The notes: generated from the letters alone by a model not told the origin. 64,000 nucleotides of DNA from Clostridium paridis (GCF_016765615.1 NZ_JAESWA010000017.1:248001-312000), one strand, 5' to 3'; counted from the first letter of the stretch, positions 53,612 through 62,318 are shown. Made by a program: numbers and translations.

Positions 53612-53649
53612 TTAGGCTTTAATTTTAAGATTAAAACCTTATAATACAA

Positions 53650-53941
53650 AATAAAATCCCCGTCCCAAACAAAGGGACGGGGTATCCGTGGTACCACCCT
53701 AATTAGCATATGCTCACTCATTAAATAACGGTTTCCCGCTAATGACTACTATTTTGTGTTTCCAAATCTCTAACTAAAAATTAGTTATCATCAAAGAAAC
53801 TAAAAACTTCACCATTAGGACTCCTGAGGGAACTTCAATATAAAAACTACTAAGAAGGCTCTCAGTCTATGACCTTCTCTCCCTTAAGAAGTTTACTTAT
53901 ATCTACTTTCTCATTCACAGTCTTTCAATATAAATTTCATA
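53650..53941 (-). promoter_or_regulatory. Phe-type T-box leader of pheST
   Basis: A tRNA-sensing transcription attenuator. On the minus strand the antiterminator core GGGTGGTACCACGG lies at 53686-53699, and the terminator CCCCGTCCC/GGGACGGGG with T-rich tail at 53650-53682. The antiterminator and terminator arms overlap, as expected. Further upstream a stem I region contains TTGAAGTTCCCTC, where TTC (53830-53832) is the probable Phe specifier codon. Uncharged tRNA-Phe should favour readthrough into pheS. Confidence 0.93.
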
Positions 53942-53947
53942 ATAAAG

Positions 53948-53976
53948 ATTATACTCATAATTTTACTAGAATTCAA
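53948..53976 (-). promoter_or_regulatory. Promoter of the pheST T-box transcript
   Basis: On the minus strand, TTGAAT (53971-53976), 17 bases, TATAAT (53948-53953). The -35 element lies inside the 3' end of the upstream methyltransferase gene. Confidence 0.8.
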
Positions 53977-54757
53977 TACCTTTTAGCATATTTTGTCTTA
54001 TTCTTTCATAAATCATTATCGCTGCAGCAGTTGAAACATTTAATGACTCTGCTCCACCAGGCATTGGAATTTTAACTAATTTATTTGATAAACTATAAAT
54101 ATAATCACTTATTCCATTTCCTTCATTTCCAACGCATATTACTAAATTATTAGTTATATCCTCTTGAAAGAAATTTTTATCTGTATCTAAACTTGAAGCC
54201 AAAATATCATAACCTTGATTTTTCAAGCCATTAATTACTTCAAAGTTCATATCCTCTATAATTGGTATATGAAATATCGAACCCATTGTTGATCTTAATG
54301 TTTTATCATTATATGGATCAACTGTTCCTTTTGTGATTATAACTCCTGACGCCCCTGCTGCATGAGAGGTTCTAATTATAGTACCTAAGTTACCTGGATC
54401 CTGAACCTGATCGCATAATACATAAAATCCATCTTTCTTTATTTCTGAAATTTTTACATTTACGACCCCAACTACTCCTTGAGGAGCTTCGGTATTACAT
54501 AACATCTGTAGCAACTTGGAATCTAATAAAAAAACCTTTGTGTTTTTTAGTTCTTCTTTATTAAAATAAATATTAAACTTTTCTATTTCATTTTCTGCAA
54601 GAAATATAATATCTACAGAACAAGTACTTTTAAAAGCTTCTGATAAAAATCTAAAACCTTCAACTAAAAACTTACCTGTTTTCTTTCTTTCTTTCCTATT
54701 TTTTAAATTTTTAGCTTCTTTAAAAATAGAATTTTCTTTGCTTTCTATTTTAATCAA
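53966..54757 (-). CDS. TrmH/SpoU-family RNA 2'-O-ribose methyltransferase
   Basis: A 263-residue SPOUT enzyme, probably modifying 23S rRNA (family relatives include RlmB and Bacillus YsgA). The N-terminal part (NSIFKEAKNLKNRKERKKTGKF) is a small RNA-binding domain. Catalytic segments: CDQVQDPGNLGTIIRTSHAAGA (motif 1), VGNEGNGISDYIYSL (motif 2) and VKIPMPGGAESLNVSTAAAIMIYE (motif 3). The exact nucleotide is not predictable. Its 3' end overlaps the pheST promoter. It begins 15 bases after ktrA. Confidence 0.92.
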   Translation of the reverse strand: MIKIESKENSIFKEAKNLKNRKERKKTGKFLVEGFRFLSEAFKSTCSVDIIFLAENEIEKFNIYFNKEELKNTKVFLLDSKLLQMLCNTEAPQGVVGVVNVKISEIKKDGFYVLCDQVQDPGNLGTIIRTSHAAGASGVIITKGTVDPYNDKTLRSTMGSIFHIPIIEDMNFEVINGLKNQGYDILASSLDTDKNFFQEDITNNLVICVGNEGNGISDYIYSLSNKLVKIPMPGGAESLNVSTAAAIMIYERIRQNMLKGIEF

Positions 54758-54772
54758 AATATAAGTACCTCA

Positions 54773-55441
54773 CTAACTCTTTTTTATTACAAAGTCTTCT
54801 AACTTAGTTAAATCCTCAGCAGACCCTATTGCAACAAGAATGTCATTTCCATCTATTGTTTCATCTGGAGATGGTGATATATTAACATCCTCATCCTTTT
54901 TTATAGCCATAACATTAATTCCATATCTACTTCTTAAGTTTAATTCTCTTAAACTCATATTATGCCACTCTTTTGGAGCTTCAATTTCAATTATACTATA
55001 ATCTGATGATAATTCTATATAATCAAGAATATTAGATGATACAAGATTATGTGCCACTCTCACGCCCATATCTTTTTCAGGTTGTATTACTCTATCTGCT
55101 CCTATTTTATATAGAACCTTAGCATGCAAGTCGCTCGCACCTTTACATATAATATATTTTACTCCTAATTCCTTAACTAATAATGTTGTCATAACACTTG
55201 CTTGAATGTTAGAGCCTATAGTTATAACGGCCACATCAAAATTTCTTATTCCTAAAGTTCTCAATGCATTTTCATCTGTAGAGTCCATTTGTACTGCATG
55301 AGTTACAGAATCCGATATTTCTTGTATTAACTCTTCATCTTTATCTATTACTAACACATCATGACCCAAACTATATAATGTTTTGGCTACTGAAGTTCCA
55401 AATCTACCTAAACCTATAACTACAAATTGTTTATTACTCAT
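54773..55441 (-). CDS. ktrA: Ktr/Trk potassium channel regulatory subunit KtrA
   Basis: Cytoplasmic RCK gating ring of a Ktr potassium importer. RCK_N Rossmann motif VVIGLGRFGTSVAKTLY (residues about 7-23) with DKDE after the second strand, then RCK_C domain (about 135-222) that binds regulatory ligand such as c-di-AMP in known KtrA proteins. Length of 222 residues is typical. It lies 10 bases after ktrB, which encodes the pore. The presence of both genes in one operon makes this a complete importer. Confidence 0.95.
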   Translation of the reverse strand: MSNKQFVVIGLGRFGTSVAKTLYSLGHDVLVIDKDEELIQEISDSVTHAVQMDSTDENALRTLGIRNFDVAVITIGSNIQASVMTTLLVKELGVKYIICKGASDLHAKVLYKIGADRVIQPEKDMGVRVAHNLVSSNILDYIELSSDYSIIEIEAPKEWHNMSLRELNLRSRYGINVMAIKKDEDVNISPSPDETIDGNDILVAIGSAEDLTKLEDFVIKKS

Positions 55442-55451
55442 AATTTCTCTC

Positions 55452-56798
55452 CTATCCTATTAAAACCTTATCCTCTGGATATCTTATACCTTTACTAGTT
55501 TTGATTTTAGTTAATGCTAATGCAACTGTAAGAGGCCCAACTCTTCCTAAATACATAGTAAAGATTATTAGTAGCTTCCCTATCCATGTAAGATTTGGTG
55601 TTAATCCAAGAGTTAATCCTACAGTTCCAAATGCAGACGTCACCTCATATAATATATATTCAAAAGATGCACCTACTTCAGTAATAGATAATAACATTGT
55701 CATAATAATTACTATAGTAAGTCCAACAAAGAATACTGTAAACGCCTTATATACTAAATCTTTTGAGAATCTTTTGCCAAAGACCTCGGTATCTTCTCTA
55801 CCTTTTACTACTCCTATTAATGTTAAGACTAGAATCCCTAGAGTTGTTGTTTTAATTCCGCCAGCTGTTGACCCTGGAGATCCACCTATAAACATAAGTA
55901 CAATTGTCAAAAACTTAGCAGCACCTGACATTCCATCTGTTGATATGGAATTAAATCCTGCTGTTCTTGGTGATACAGATGCAAACCATGAGTTTAACAA
56001 CTTCTCCGGCATGGAAAAGCCCTTCATAGTATTAGGATTATTCCATTCAAATGCAAGCATTAAAACAGTTCCACCAATTAACAATATTGCTGTTACTAGT
56101 ATTACGACCTTTGAATGAGTTGTAATTTTCCTAAAGGATTTCAAATTATATATCTCTGTCCATACAGTAAATCCGAGCCCACCAATTATTATAAGAAAAC
56201 TTATTGTAAGCAATATTACTGGATTGTTATGATATGCTGTGACTGAATTGAAATTTCCAATTATATCTATTCCCGCATTGCAAAATGCCGAAACTGAGTG
56301 AAATATACTATAATAAATCCCTTTCCCTACTCCAAGTTCTGGAATAAACTGAGTAGCTAAAAGTAACGCTCCAAGAAGCTGCACTGAAAATGTAAATACT
56401 AGTACATATTTCACCATTTTAACCATACCTTGAAAGCTAAAAGTATTCATTGCTTCTTGCATAAGAAGCCTTTCTTTTAATGTTATTTTTTTACCTATAA
56501 TAATTGCTATTAAAGTGGCAAAGGACATAAATCCAAGTCCACCAATCTCAATTAATAACATTATAACTGTCTTACCAAAGTAATTCCAATGTGTTCCAGT
56601 ATCGACTGTTACGAGACCAGTTACACACACTGAAGTTGTAGAAGTAAATAGCGCATCTATAAAATTTGTATATTCTCCATTTGCCGAAGCAATTGGAAGA
56701 GAAAGTATAATTCCTCCTATTAGTATTACTGTAAAGAAACCTAATGACAGTACCTGAACTGCGTTAAATCCAATATTTTTTGTTAATTTATACTGCAT
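55452..56798 (-). CDS. ktrB: Ktr/Trk potassium transporter membrane subunit KtrB
   Basis: Pore subunit with four repeated membrane-P-loop-membrane units. Selectivity-filter segments are TTSVCVTGLVTVDTG, SVSAFCNAGIDIIG, ASVSPRTAGFNSI (with the gate-forming region) and TSAFGTVGLTLGLT. The third unit is followed by MFIGGSPGSTAGGIKT. I chose the ATG at 56798 (448 residues) because GGAGTG lies eight bases upstream; the frame extends to 56849 but lacks a site. It heads the ktrB-ktrA-methyltransferase string. Confidence 0.94.
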   Translation of the reverse strand: MQYKLTKNIGFNAVQVLSLGFFTVILIGGIILSLPIASANGEYTNFIDALFTSTTSVCVTGLVTVDTGTHWNYFGKTVIMLLIEIGGLGFMSFATLIAIIIGKKITLKERLLMQEAMNTFSFQGMVKMVKYVLVFTFSVQLLGALLLATQFIPELGVGKGIYYSIFHSVSAFCNAGIDIIGNFNSVTAYHNNPVILLTISFLIIIGGLGFTVWTEIYNLKSFRKITTHSKVVILVTAILLIGGTVLMLAFEWNNPNTMKGFSMPEKLLNSWFASVSPRTAGFNSISTDGMSGAAKFLTIVLMFIGGSPGSTAGGIKTTTLGILVLTLIGVVKGREDTEVFGKRFSKDLVYKAFTVFFVGLTIVIIMTMLLSITEVGASFEYILYEVTSAFGTVGLTLGLTPNLTWIGKLLIIFTMYLGRVGPLTVALALTKIKTSKGIRYPEDKVLIG

Positions 56799-56912
56799 AA
56801 CTATCACTCCAAAACAACAAAATATAATAATACTTCTATTATAACCCAAATAAATGGTAATGGTAATGGTTATATTAATTGTCCAATAAAGTTTTTATCA
56901 TTATATAACGCA

Positions 56913-56936
56913 AAAATGCGACCTAAGCCGCATTTT
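56913..56936 (-). terminator. Terminator after rplT
   Basis: AAAATGCG and CGCATTTT form a perfect 8-bp stem with an 8-base loop. On the minus strand TTTTTGCG follows, a short T run. Confidence 0.7.
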
Positions 56937-56941
56937 ATATA

Positions 56942-57301
56942 TTATCCATTAATTTGTTTTTTTGCTATTTCAACTAAATCTGCAAATGCTTTTGGATCAT
57001 TAATAGCAATTTCAGATAACATTTTTCTATTTATATCAAGTCCAGCTAACTTAATTCCATTCATGAACTTTGAGTATGAAAGTCCATTTATTCTTGTAGC
57101 TGCATTTATTCTTGCTATCCAAAGACTTCTATAGTCTCTTTTCTTTAACTTTCTTCCTACATAAGCATTTCTTAATGCTCTAATTACTGATTCATTAGCT
57201 GTTCTAAATAATCTGCTTTTTCCACCGTAATATCCTTTTGCAAGTTTTAAAACTTTTTTATGATTCTTACGAGCGTTCACAGCTCTCTTAACTCTTGCCA
57301 T
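56942..57301 (-). CDS. rplT: Ribosomal protein L20
   Basis: Binds 23S rRNA early in 50S assembly and also represses its own operon by binding the infC leader in Bacillus-type bacteria. The 119 residues match the family: basic N-terminal tail [24 protein letters not shown] and core [22 protein letters not shown]. Last gene of infC-rpmI-rplT. Terminator directly downstream. Confidence 0.99.
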   Translation of the reverse strand: MARVKRAVNARKNHKKVLKLAKGYYGGKSRLFRTANESVIRALRNAYVGRKLKKRDYRSLWIARINAATRINGLSYSKFMNGIKLAGLDINRKMLSEIAINDPKAFADLVEIAKKQING

Positions 57302-57328
57302 ATTTTAAACCTCCTACGATCTACTCTA

Positions 57329-57526
57329 TTATAGATATGGTAATAATTTCTTCATTACTTTTTCTTGTGCTGGTGATACATATGCTGTAGTTCTAAGATT
57401 TCTCTTTCTCTTTGAGCTTTTCTTTGTTAAGATATGGCTCTTGAAAGCTTTAGCTCTCTTTAATTTTCCTGTACCTGTCTTCTTAAATCTCTTTGCTGCA
57501 CCTCTATGAGTTTTCATTTTTGGCAT
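57329..57526 (-). CDS. rpmI: Ribosomal protein L35
   Basis: Small basic 50S protein of 65 residues. Family sequence [20 protein letters not shown] and the [16 protein letters not shown] segment are intact. It lies between infC and rplT in the standard order, 19 bases after infC and 27 before rplT. Confidence 0.99.
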   Translation of the reverse strand: MPKMKTHRGAAKRFKKTGTGKLKRAKAFKSHILTKKSSKRKRNLRTTAYVSPAQEKVMKKLLPYL

Positions 57527-57545
57527 GATAAAATCCTCCTCTCAG

Positions 57546-58058
57546 TTACACTTTCTTTGGAGCCAAAATCATTGTCATATTACGGCCCTCTAACTTAGCT
57601 GCCTTTTCTATCACACAAACCTCTTCTAATTTTGAGAAGAAGTTATCTAGTATTTTTCTACCTACGTGTGAATAATCAGCTTCTCTTCCTCTAAATCTTA
57701 CGGTAATCTTTACTTTATCTCCATCATCTAAGAACTTACGAGCATTATTTGCTTTAATATTAATGTCGTGTTCCTCAATTGTTGGACTCATTCTTACTTC
57801 TTTCAAATTAATAACGTTTTGCTTTTTCTTAGCTTCTTTTTCTTTTTTAGATTGTTCGTAGATGTACTTTCCTAAGTCCATGATTTTACATACTGGTGGA
57901 TTCGCAGTTGGTGAAATCATAACTAAGTCTAAGTCCTTTTCCTCAGCAATCCTTAAAGCTTCCTTAGTAGATATTACCCCTAACTGTTCACCGTCATCAG
58001 CAATAACTCTAATTTCTTTTTCTCTAATTTCTTCATTAACAGCAAAATTCTTATTAAT
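57546..58058 (-). CDS. infC: Translation initiation factor IF-3 (AUU start)
   Basis: IF-3 checks start codons and keeps subunits apart. N-domain ([20 protein letters not shown]), linker and C-domain ([31 protein letters not shown]) are complete. No ATG, GTG or TTG fits the ribosome binding site: GGAGG is followed after eight bases by ATT at 58058, matching the known AUU start of infC in other bacteria, by which IF-3 represses itself. That gives 170 residues. The more upstream frame start (58094) would read through the GGAGG. Confidence 0.95.
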   Translation of the reverse strand: MNKNFAVNEEIREKEIRVIADDGEQLGVISTKEALRIAEEKDLDLVMISPTANPPVCKIMDLGKYIYEQSKKEKEAKKKQNVINLKEVRMSPTIEEHDINIKANNARKFLDDGDKVKITVRFRGREADYSHVGRKILDNFFSKLEEVCVIEKAAKLEGRNMTMILAPKKV

Positions 58059-58203
58059 ATTGTTCACCTCCGATAAATATACCCATAAAAACAATAAAAG
58101 GACGGCATACGCCGTCCTTAATTATCCAATTCAAAAATTATATGGGATAACATAACCCTACTAGCAATGCTGTAAGGTGAGAAACGGCTGTTTCTTCTTT
58201 ACT
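58059..58203 (-). promoter_or_regulatory. L20-type 5' leader of infC-rpmI-rplT
   Basis: The predicted mRNA leader from the promoter to the infC start is about 145 bases. It contains a strong terminator hairpin (58098-58119) about 40 bases upstream of infC, and further 5' a segment with CTCACCTTACAGCATTGCTA and AGGGTTATGTTATCCCATAT. Bacillus-type infC operons have an L20-binding leader that causes premature termination. I infer this is the clostridial version; the L20-binding fold was not modelled. Confidence 0.7.
58098..58119 (-). terminator. Attenuator hairpin in the infC leader
   Basis: On the minus strand, AAGGACGGC, GTAT loop, GCCGTCCTT, then TTATTGTTTTT. It lies inside the leader, so it is a conditional terminator rather than a gene end. 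Confidence 0.85.
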
Positions 58204-58209
58204 CAACCT

Positions 58210-58238
58210 ATTATATTCTGATATCCCAATATTGTCAA
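58210..58238 (-). promoter_or_regulatory. Consensus SigA promoter of infC-rpmI-rplT
   Basis: On the minus strand, TTGACA (58233-58238), 17 bases, TATAAT (58210-58215): both elements match perfectly. Confidence 0.9.
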
Positions 58239-58246
58239 CACTTTTT

Positions 58247-59140
58247 TTATTTTTTAATTTTTACTCTACTAGAAACACATGATTTGCAACCTTCACAATA
58301 TATAACCCTACTCTCAAATACTTGCTCGATTGTTTCTAGGAACTCAGGATTCTGGCAAAATTCTCTTCTATGGATAGTGATATTTTGTGGAGCATTAGTA
58401 ATAAGACCACTTATGATAACATCCTCCATATTTGTGTTACTACCTAATTTACACTCGCCAATTTCCTTTAAAAAATCTTCATATAAATCTTTTCCATTTT
58501 CATCGATTATTCTATAAATTCCTTCATCTTGAACTATTAAATTGACCTCTTTAATTTTACTCTCTTGAATATCAACAAAATACTTAAGAAGCTTAATAAA
58601 TTCTTTGTATTCTTTTTCAACTAAGTATTTCTCAACTACTTTATCAATAATATCTTCTATATCTAACGCCAATTCCTTCATTCTGAAGGTTATAAATCCA
58701 TTTATATTTATATCATGATTTTCTTCCATGCATATTTTAATTTTTTCAATTATATTATTTATTCTATTATAACAGTATACGGAATTTTCGTCTTTAATTA
58801 TTTCGTCTCCATTAAGAATTTTCATTATTCTATCTTCAACTTCTAATATCTCATCATGCTTTAAAAAGAAAAAAGTATCATTTAAATATTCAAATAAAGC
58901 TTTATTTTTATACGTATTTATTACCAACTTATAAAGTATATTACTTATATATAATTGAATTAGATTTAATATCTTCTTATCTTCTTCTTCATCACAAAAA
59001 ATCTTTATAAAATGAGTCTCTCCTTCAAGACTCTCTGAAACACCTAAATGGATATTTTTCTCTTTAAAAAGGGCTCTTATTTCTTGTATATCTTCTATGA
59101 AATTCACTTCACCATCATATGCTAAAGAAAGAACAAGCAT
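58247..59140 (-). CDS. ytxC: YtxC-like sporulation-associated protein
   Basis: A 297-residue protein of the YtxC family, conserved in spore formers and of unknown function. Predicted soluble and helical, with a charged centre. The last 15 residues hold CEGCKSCVSSRVKIKK, three cysteines that could bind metal. I chose the ATG at 59140, after GGGAGTG; a GTG nine bases upstream overlaps that site. A mother-cell type promoter motif lies about 25 bases upstream. It precedes infC, a common clostridial order. Confidence 0.8.
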   Translation of the reverse strand: MLVLSLAYDGEVNFIEDIQEIRALFKEKNIHLGVSESLEGETHFIKIFCDEEEDKKILNLIQLYISNILYKLVINTYKNKALFEYLNDTFFFLKHDEILEVEDRIMKILNGDEIIKDENSVYCYNRINNIIEKIKICMEENHDININGFITFRMKELALDIEDIIDKVVEKYLVEKEYKEFIKLLKYFVDIQESKIKEVNLIVQDEGIYRIIDENGKDLYEDFLKEIGECKLGSNTNMEDVIISGLITNAPQNITIHRREFCQNPEFLETIEQVFESRVIYCEGCKSCVSSRVKIKK

Positions 59141-59162
59141 TATATTCACTCCCTTCTTACCT

Positions 59163-59192
59163 ATAGTATGTATTAATTTTCATAGCATATAC
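59163..59192 (-). promoter_or_regulatory. Candidate mother-cell sporulation promoter of ytxC
   Basis: On the minus strand, GTATATG (59186-59192), 15 bases, CATACTAT (59163-59170) followed by A. The -10 resembles both SigE (CATACAHT, 7 of 8) and SigK (CATANNNTA). The -35 is weaker (5 of 7 for SigE). Confidence 0.4.
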
Positions 59193-59283
59193 AGAAATAA
59201 ATTATCAATTATCGACAATTCTATTGATTAAATCCTTATATGACATTATCCTTAAATTAAGAGATTTATTAGGATGTGAGATA

Positions 59284-59991
59284 ATGAATATAGCTTTTGT
59301 CGACTATAGAACTTCTGATGAAGAAATGACTAACTTATCAAAATATGTAGATAGTATAATAAAGGTTCCAAAATTCTCTAAACTATATAATGCTATTGAT
59401 GGACACCCAGATATTCAACTTTCATTAACTAATTCAGAAGATTTTTCATTAATTATTAATAAAGATATAGATTCAATATTTTTAGAACAATTGAATAACC
59501 TAAATATTAAATTCAAACTTTCTAATGGACTTATAGGTTCCAAATACCCTGAAAATATTTCTTTAAATGCAATAGTTCTAAAAAGTTATTTAATTCATAA
59601 TCTAAAGTATACAGACTCTTCTTTATTAGATTTTTCAAAAGATAAAGTAAAAATAAATATAAAGCAGGGATATGCTAAGTGCTCCACAGTAACCTTAAGA
59701 GAGAAAGCTTTAATTACCTCTGATAAAGGAATATATAAAACATTAATAGAATATGGTTTTGATATACTTCTATTAAATCCAGGAGATATTCTTCTTCCGG
59801 GTTTAAACTATGGATTCATTGGGGGTTCAACTGGGTTATTATCTTCTAACAAACTTGGCATTTTTGGTGATTTATCTTATTATAATCAAGGGAATGAAGT
59901 TATAAAATTCTTAAAAAAATATGATATTGAACCTATAAGTCTTAGAAAAGGGCCCTTAGTCGATCGTGGTTCTCTATTCACTTTATCTTAA
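59284..59991 (+). CDS. DUF6873 family protein
   Basis: A 235-residue protein of unknown function. I recognise it as the DUF6873 family, described as having a GME (guanidino-group-modifying enzyme) fold. Visible features: NAIDGHPDIQL (His-Asp region), QGYAKCSTVTL with Cys, and LNPGDILLPGLNYGFIGGSTG. The fold suggests a role on an arginine-like substrate, but I cannot identify a complete catalytic set. ATG at 59284 chosen (AGGATG upstream); the frame opens at 59224 but without a site. Divergent from ytxC. Confidence 0.75.
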   Translation: MNIAFVDYRTSDEEMTNLSKYVDSIIKVPKFSKLYNAIDGHPDIQLSLTNSEDFSLIINKDIDSIFLEQLNNLNIKFKLSNGLIGSKYPENISLNAIVLKSYLIHNLKYTDSSLLDFSKDKVKINIKQGYAKCSTVTLREKALITSDKGIYKTLIEYGFDILLLNPGDILLPGLNYGFIGGSTGLLSSNKLGIFGDLSYYNQGNEVIKFLKKYDIEPISLRKGPLVDRGSLFTLS

Positions 59992-60111
59992 GCTATATTA
60001 TTTTATGTATAAAACTAATACATGTTGAATATAATTTTAAGTTGCAAAAAAAATATATATTCCTTTATTGACTTTTATATTTAAAATATCTAAAATAGAT
60101 TTATAAATTAT

Positions 60112-60185
<74 letters not shown>

Positions 60186-60190
60186 AACAA

Positions 60191-60216
60191 AAAAGCAGAG
60201 TTTCGACTCTGCTTTT
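60191..60216. terminator. Bidirectional terminator of tRNA-Cys and hslO
   Basis: AAAAGCAGAGT and ACTCTGCTTTT form a perfect 11-bp stem around a stable TTCG loop, with A and T flanks for both directions. Confidence 0.93.
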
Positions 60217-60234
60217 TTATGTTTAAACAACTCT

Positions 60235-61125
60235 TTATTTATCTTTCTTAACTTGCTTTAACAACTCTCCTACCTCTTCATTGGTAAACTTATAAGCTGT
60301 ATTACAGAAATGACATATTAGCTCTTCTTCTTTACCTTCTTCATAAATTTCAGTTAAATCTTTTTCTCCAATACTTAAAAATGCTCTTTCCATTCTTTCT
60401 CTTGAGCAGTTACATTTATACTCTGGATAAATTGTCTCATTTATTTTTAAGTCCATATCCTCGAATATATATTTAATTATATCCTCTATACTCTTTCCTT
60501 GTGAAAGCATAGATGTTAGTTGAGGTATTTCTTCAAGTCTATAGGTTATTATATCTGCAATAAACTCGTCTGCACCGGGCATCATTTGAATAATAAATCC
60601 ACCTGACGCCTTAATTGAATAATCTCTATCAACTAACACTCCTAACGCTACTGCTGAAGGTGTTTGCTCCGAAACTGTAAAATAATAAGAAAGATCTTCT
60701 GCAATTTCTCCAGAATGAATTGGAACTTGTCCAACATATGGATCTTTTAAGCCAAGATCTTTAATAACTGTTAAACTACCATTTTTCCCTATAGCTCCTC
60801 CAACATCTAGCTTACCTACTGAATTTAAAGGTGGATTAACATAAGGATTTCCTATAAATCCTTTAACTGTAGCATCACTATATGCTGTAACAGTAACTCC
60901 TTTAGCTTCTCCTCCCCCCTTAATTTGCAATGTAATTACCTCTTTATCAGATTTTAACATTGTACTCATAAGCGCAGCCCCAGTTAACATTCTACCTAGC
61001 GCAGATGCTGCAGTGGGTGTGCAATCATGGATTCTGGCACCTTCTTGGACTAAATTTGTTGTTTGACCTGCAATTATTCTAATATAACCACCTTTTGCAG
61101 TGGCTTTAATAATTCTATCTTCCAT
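60235..61125 (-). CDS. hslO: Redox-regulated chaperone Hsp33
   Basis: Holdase activated by oxidation and unfolding. The N-terminal domain includes [20 protein letters not shown]. The C-terminal redox switch has four cysteines in CNCSRERM and CHFC (residues about 235-270), which bind zinc when reduced. Length of 296 residues is typical. The N-terminus starts after GGAGG. It lies 12 bases after the methyltransferase gene and shares a transcript and promoter with it. Confidence 0.97.
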   Translation of the reverse strand: MEDRIIKATAKGGYIRIIAGQTTNLVQEGARIHDCTPTAASALGRMLTGAALMSTMLKSDKEVITLQIKGGGEAKGVTVTAYSDATVKGFIGNPYVNPPLNSVGKLDVGGAIGKNGSLTVIKDLGLKDPYVGQVPIHSGEIAEDLSYYFTVSEQTPSAVALGVLVDRDYSIKASGGFIIQMMPGADEFIADIITYRLEEIPQLTSMLSQGKSIEDIIKYIFEDMDLKINETIYPEYKCNCSRERMERAFLSIGEKDLTEIYEEGKEEELICHFCNTAYKFTNEEVGELLKQVKKDK

Positions 61126-61137
61126 TTATAATTCCTC

Positions 61138-61875
61138 CTATTTTTTTAATATATATACAATTCTTTCTGATTCAGGCATTACTGAAGTCTCAGTGTAGTC
61201 ATCATGCTTACCTAAAATTTCAAATCCAATAGATGATATAATATCCTCAATCTCTTTTTCTTCATAAGCCCTTTCTCTATGATACTCCTCAAATCTTCTA
61301 TAATTAGTACCCTCTTTAACAAAAAAAGTAAGCTCCATTTCAACTACATTATCCTCTATATAGTTTTCCCAAGAATAAAATATTTCATCTGTATTATAAT
61401 TAAAAATATTATTTCCTAATACTTCTTTAATCTTATAACTAGAATTTATATCGAATATAAAAATCCCATTATCCTCAAGATGATTATATACCCCATTAAA
61501 ATATAGTCTTAAATCTTCAGTAGACAAAATATAATTAGTAGAATCTAAAACGCAAGTTATTAAATTAAATTTTCTATTTAATTCGAGATACCTCATGTCT
61601 TGCAATACTACTTTAGCATTACTTTTGTTTTTCCTTACTTTTTCGCCAGCTTCCATTAACATTTCTTCTGATAAATCTACAAGAAAGTTTTCTCTAAAAT
61701 TTTTGCATATATATTTTGCTACATTTCCTGTTCCTGTTGCTAAATCTAAGTATTTATCATTATTAATATTATGTGACTTAGCAACATTCATTATAAAATC
61801 TGATATTTTTTCATAATCTATATCCTCATATATTAAATTATCATATATATTGGATAAATTTTTATATTGACTCAT
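61138..61875 (-). CDS. Class I SAM-dependent methyltransferase
   Basis: A 245-residue methyltransferase with motif I YLDLATGTGNVAKYICKNF (residues about 42-60), followed by a Leu-Val-Asp-Leu acidic strand end (FLVDLSEEML) and VVLQDMRYLEL. The rest is a variable substrate domain. Target unknown; the protein is related to generic small-molecule or protein methyltransferases. It precedes hslO with a promoter in the gap to the spore-protein gene. Confidence 0.88.
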   Translation of the reverse strand: MSQYKNLSNIYDNLIYEDIDYEKISDFIMNVAKSHNINNDKYLDLATGTGNVAKYICKNFRENFLVDLSEEMLMEAGEKVRKNKSNAKVVLQDMRYLELNRKFNLITCVLDSTNYILSTEDLRLYFNGVYNHLEDNGIFIFDINSSYKIKEVLGNNIFNYNTDEIFYSWENYIEDNVVEMELTFFVKEGTNYRRFEEYHRERAYEEKEIEDIISSIGFEILGKHDDYTETSVMPESERIVYILKK

Positions 61876-61907
61876 AATATGTCCCCCAAAGAAAATCTTA
61901 CTAAATT

Positions 61908-61936
61908 ATATTATAAATTATAATATCATAAGTCAA
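61908..61936 (-). promoter_or_regulatory. Promoter of the methyltransferase-hslO unit
   Basis: On the minus strand, TTGACT (61931-61936), 17 bases, TAATAT (61908-61913), 32 bases before the start codon and just past the spore-protein stop codon. Confidence 0.65.
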
Positions 61937-61937
61937 C

Positions 61938-62189
61938 TTATTTTCTACCTAAAATTTCATCATTGCTAGGAATTTTAAGCATTCTTTTTCTTTTTGTCAT
62001 TATACCGCCAATTCTTCCTGTTTCTTCTGCTGTAAGTCCTGACCAGCCAAATTCATCCACTTTCTCTTTAAGTCCTAACTCATCAGCAATTTCATATTTA
62101 ATTTTTTCTCTTAATAATTCTGCTTCAGTTAATTGTTTATTAGCTTTAATTTTAGACTTAATAATCTTTTTAAGTGGTGTTTTTGTCAT
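61938..62189 (-). CDS. Alpha/beta-type small acid-soluble spore protein
   Basis: DNA-binding spore core protein that protects DNA and is degraded by GPR protease at germination. The 83 residues contain the family pattern KYEIADELGL, then GLTAEETGRIGGIMTKR, equivalent to the helix-turn-helix-like SASP core, flanked by a basic N-terminal extension (MTKTPLKKIIKSKIKANKQ) and a C-terminal KRKRMLKIPSNDEILG. It differs from the major alpha/beta SASPs and is probably a minor variant. I could not find a convincing SigG promoter. ATG after GGGGG. Confidence 0.82.
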   Translation of the reverse strand: MTKTPLKKIIKSKIKANKQLTEAELLREKIKYEIADELGLKEKVDEFGWSGLTAEETGRIGGIMTKRKRMLKIPSNDEILGRK

Positions 62190-62289
62190 AATTTACCCCC
62201 ATAAAGTTATTTCATCTTCTATTCTGCTATTAAAATTTAAAAAATATACCTACATATGATATAAATTTTCTAAAAAACTTGATATTTAT

Positions 62290-62318
62290 GTGACATTTCA
62301 CTATAGTAAAATTATGAT
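62290..62318 (+). promoter_or_regulatory. Promoter of asd
   Basis: GTGACA (62290-62295), 17 bases, TATGAT (62313-62318), five of six matches each. The predicted start lies near 62325, so the palindromic repeat at 62336-62436 would be in the mRNA leader. A perfect 16-bp palindrome (62317-62332) overlaps the end of the -10 element. Confidence 0.7.

Noticed and set aside
53515-53721. Minus-strand frame of 68 codons upstream of pheS
   Set aside because: It covers the T-box terminator and a palindromic repeat; the peptide comes from structured RNA sequence.
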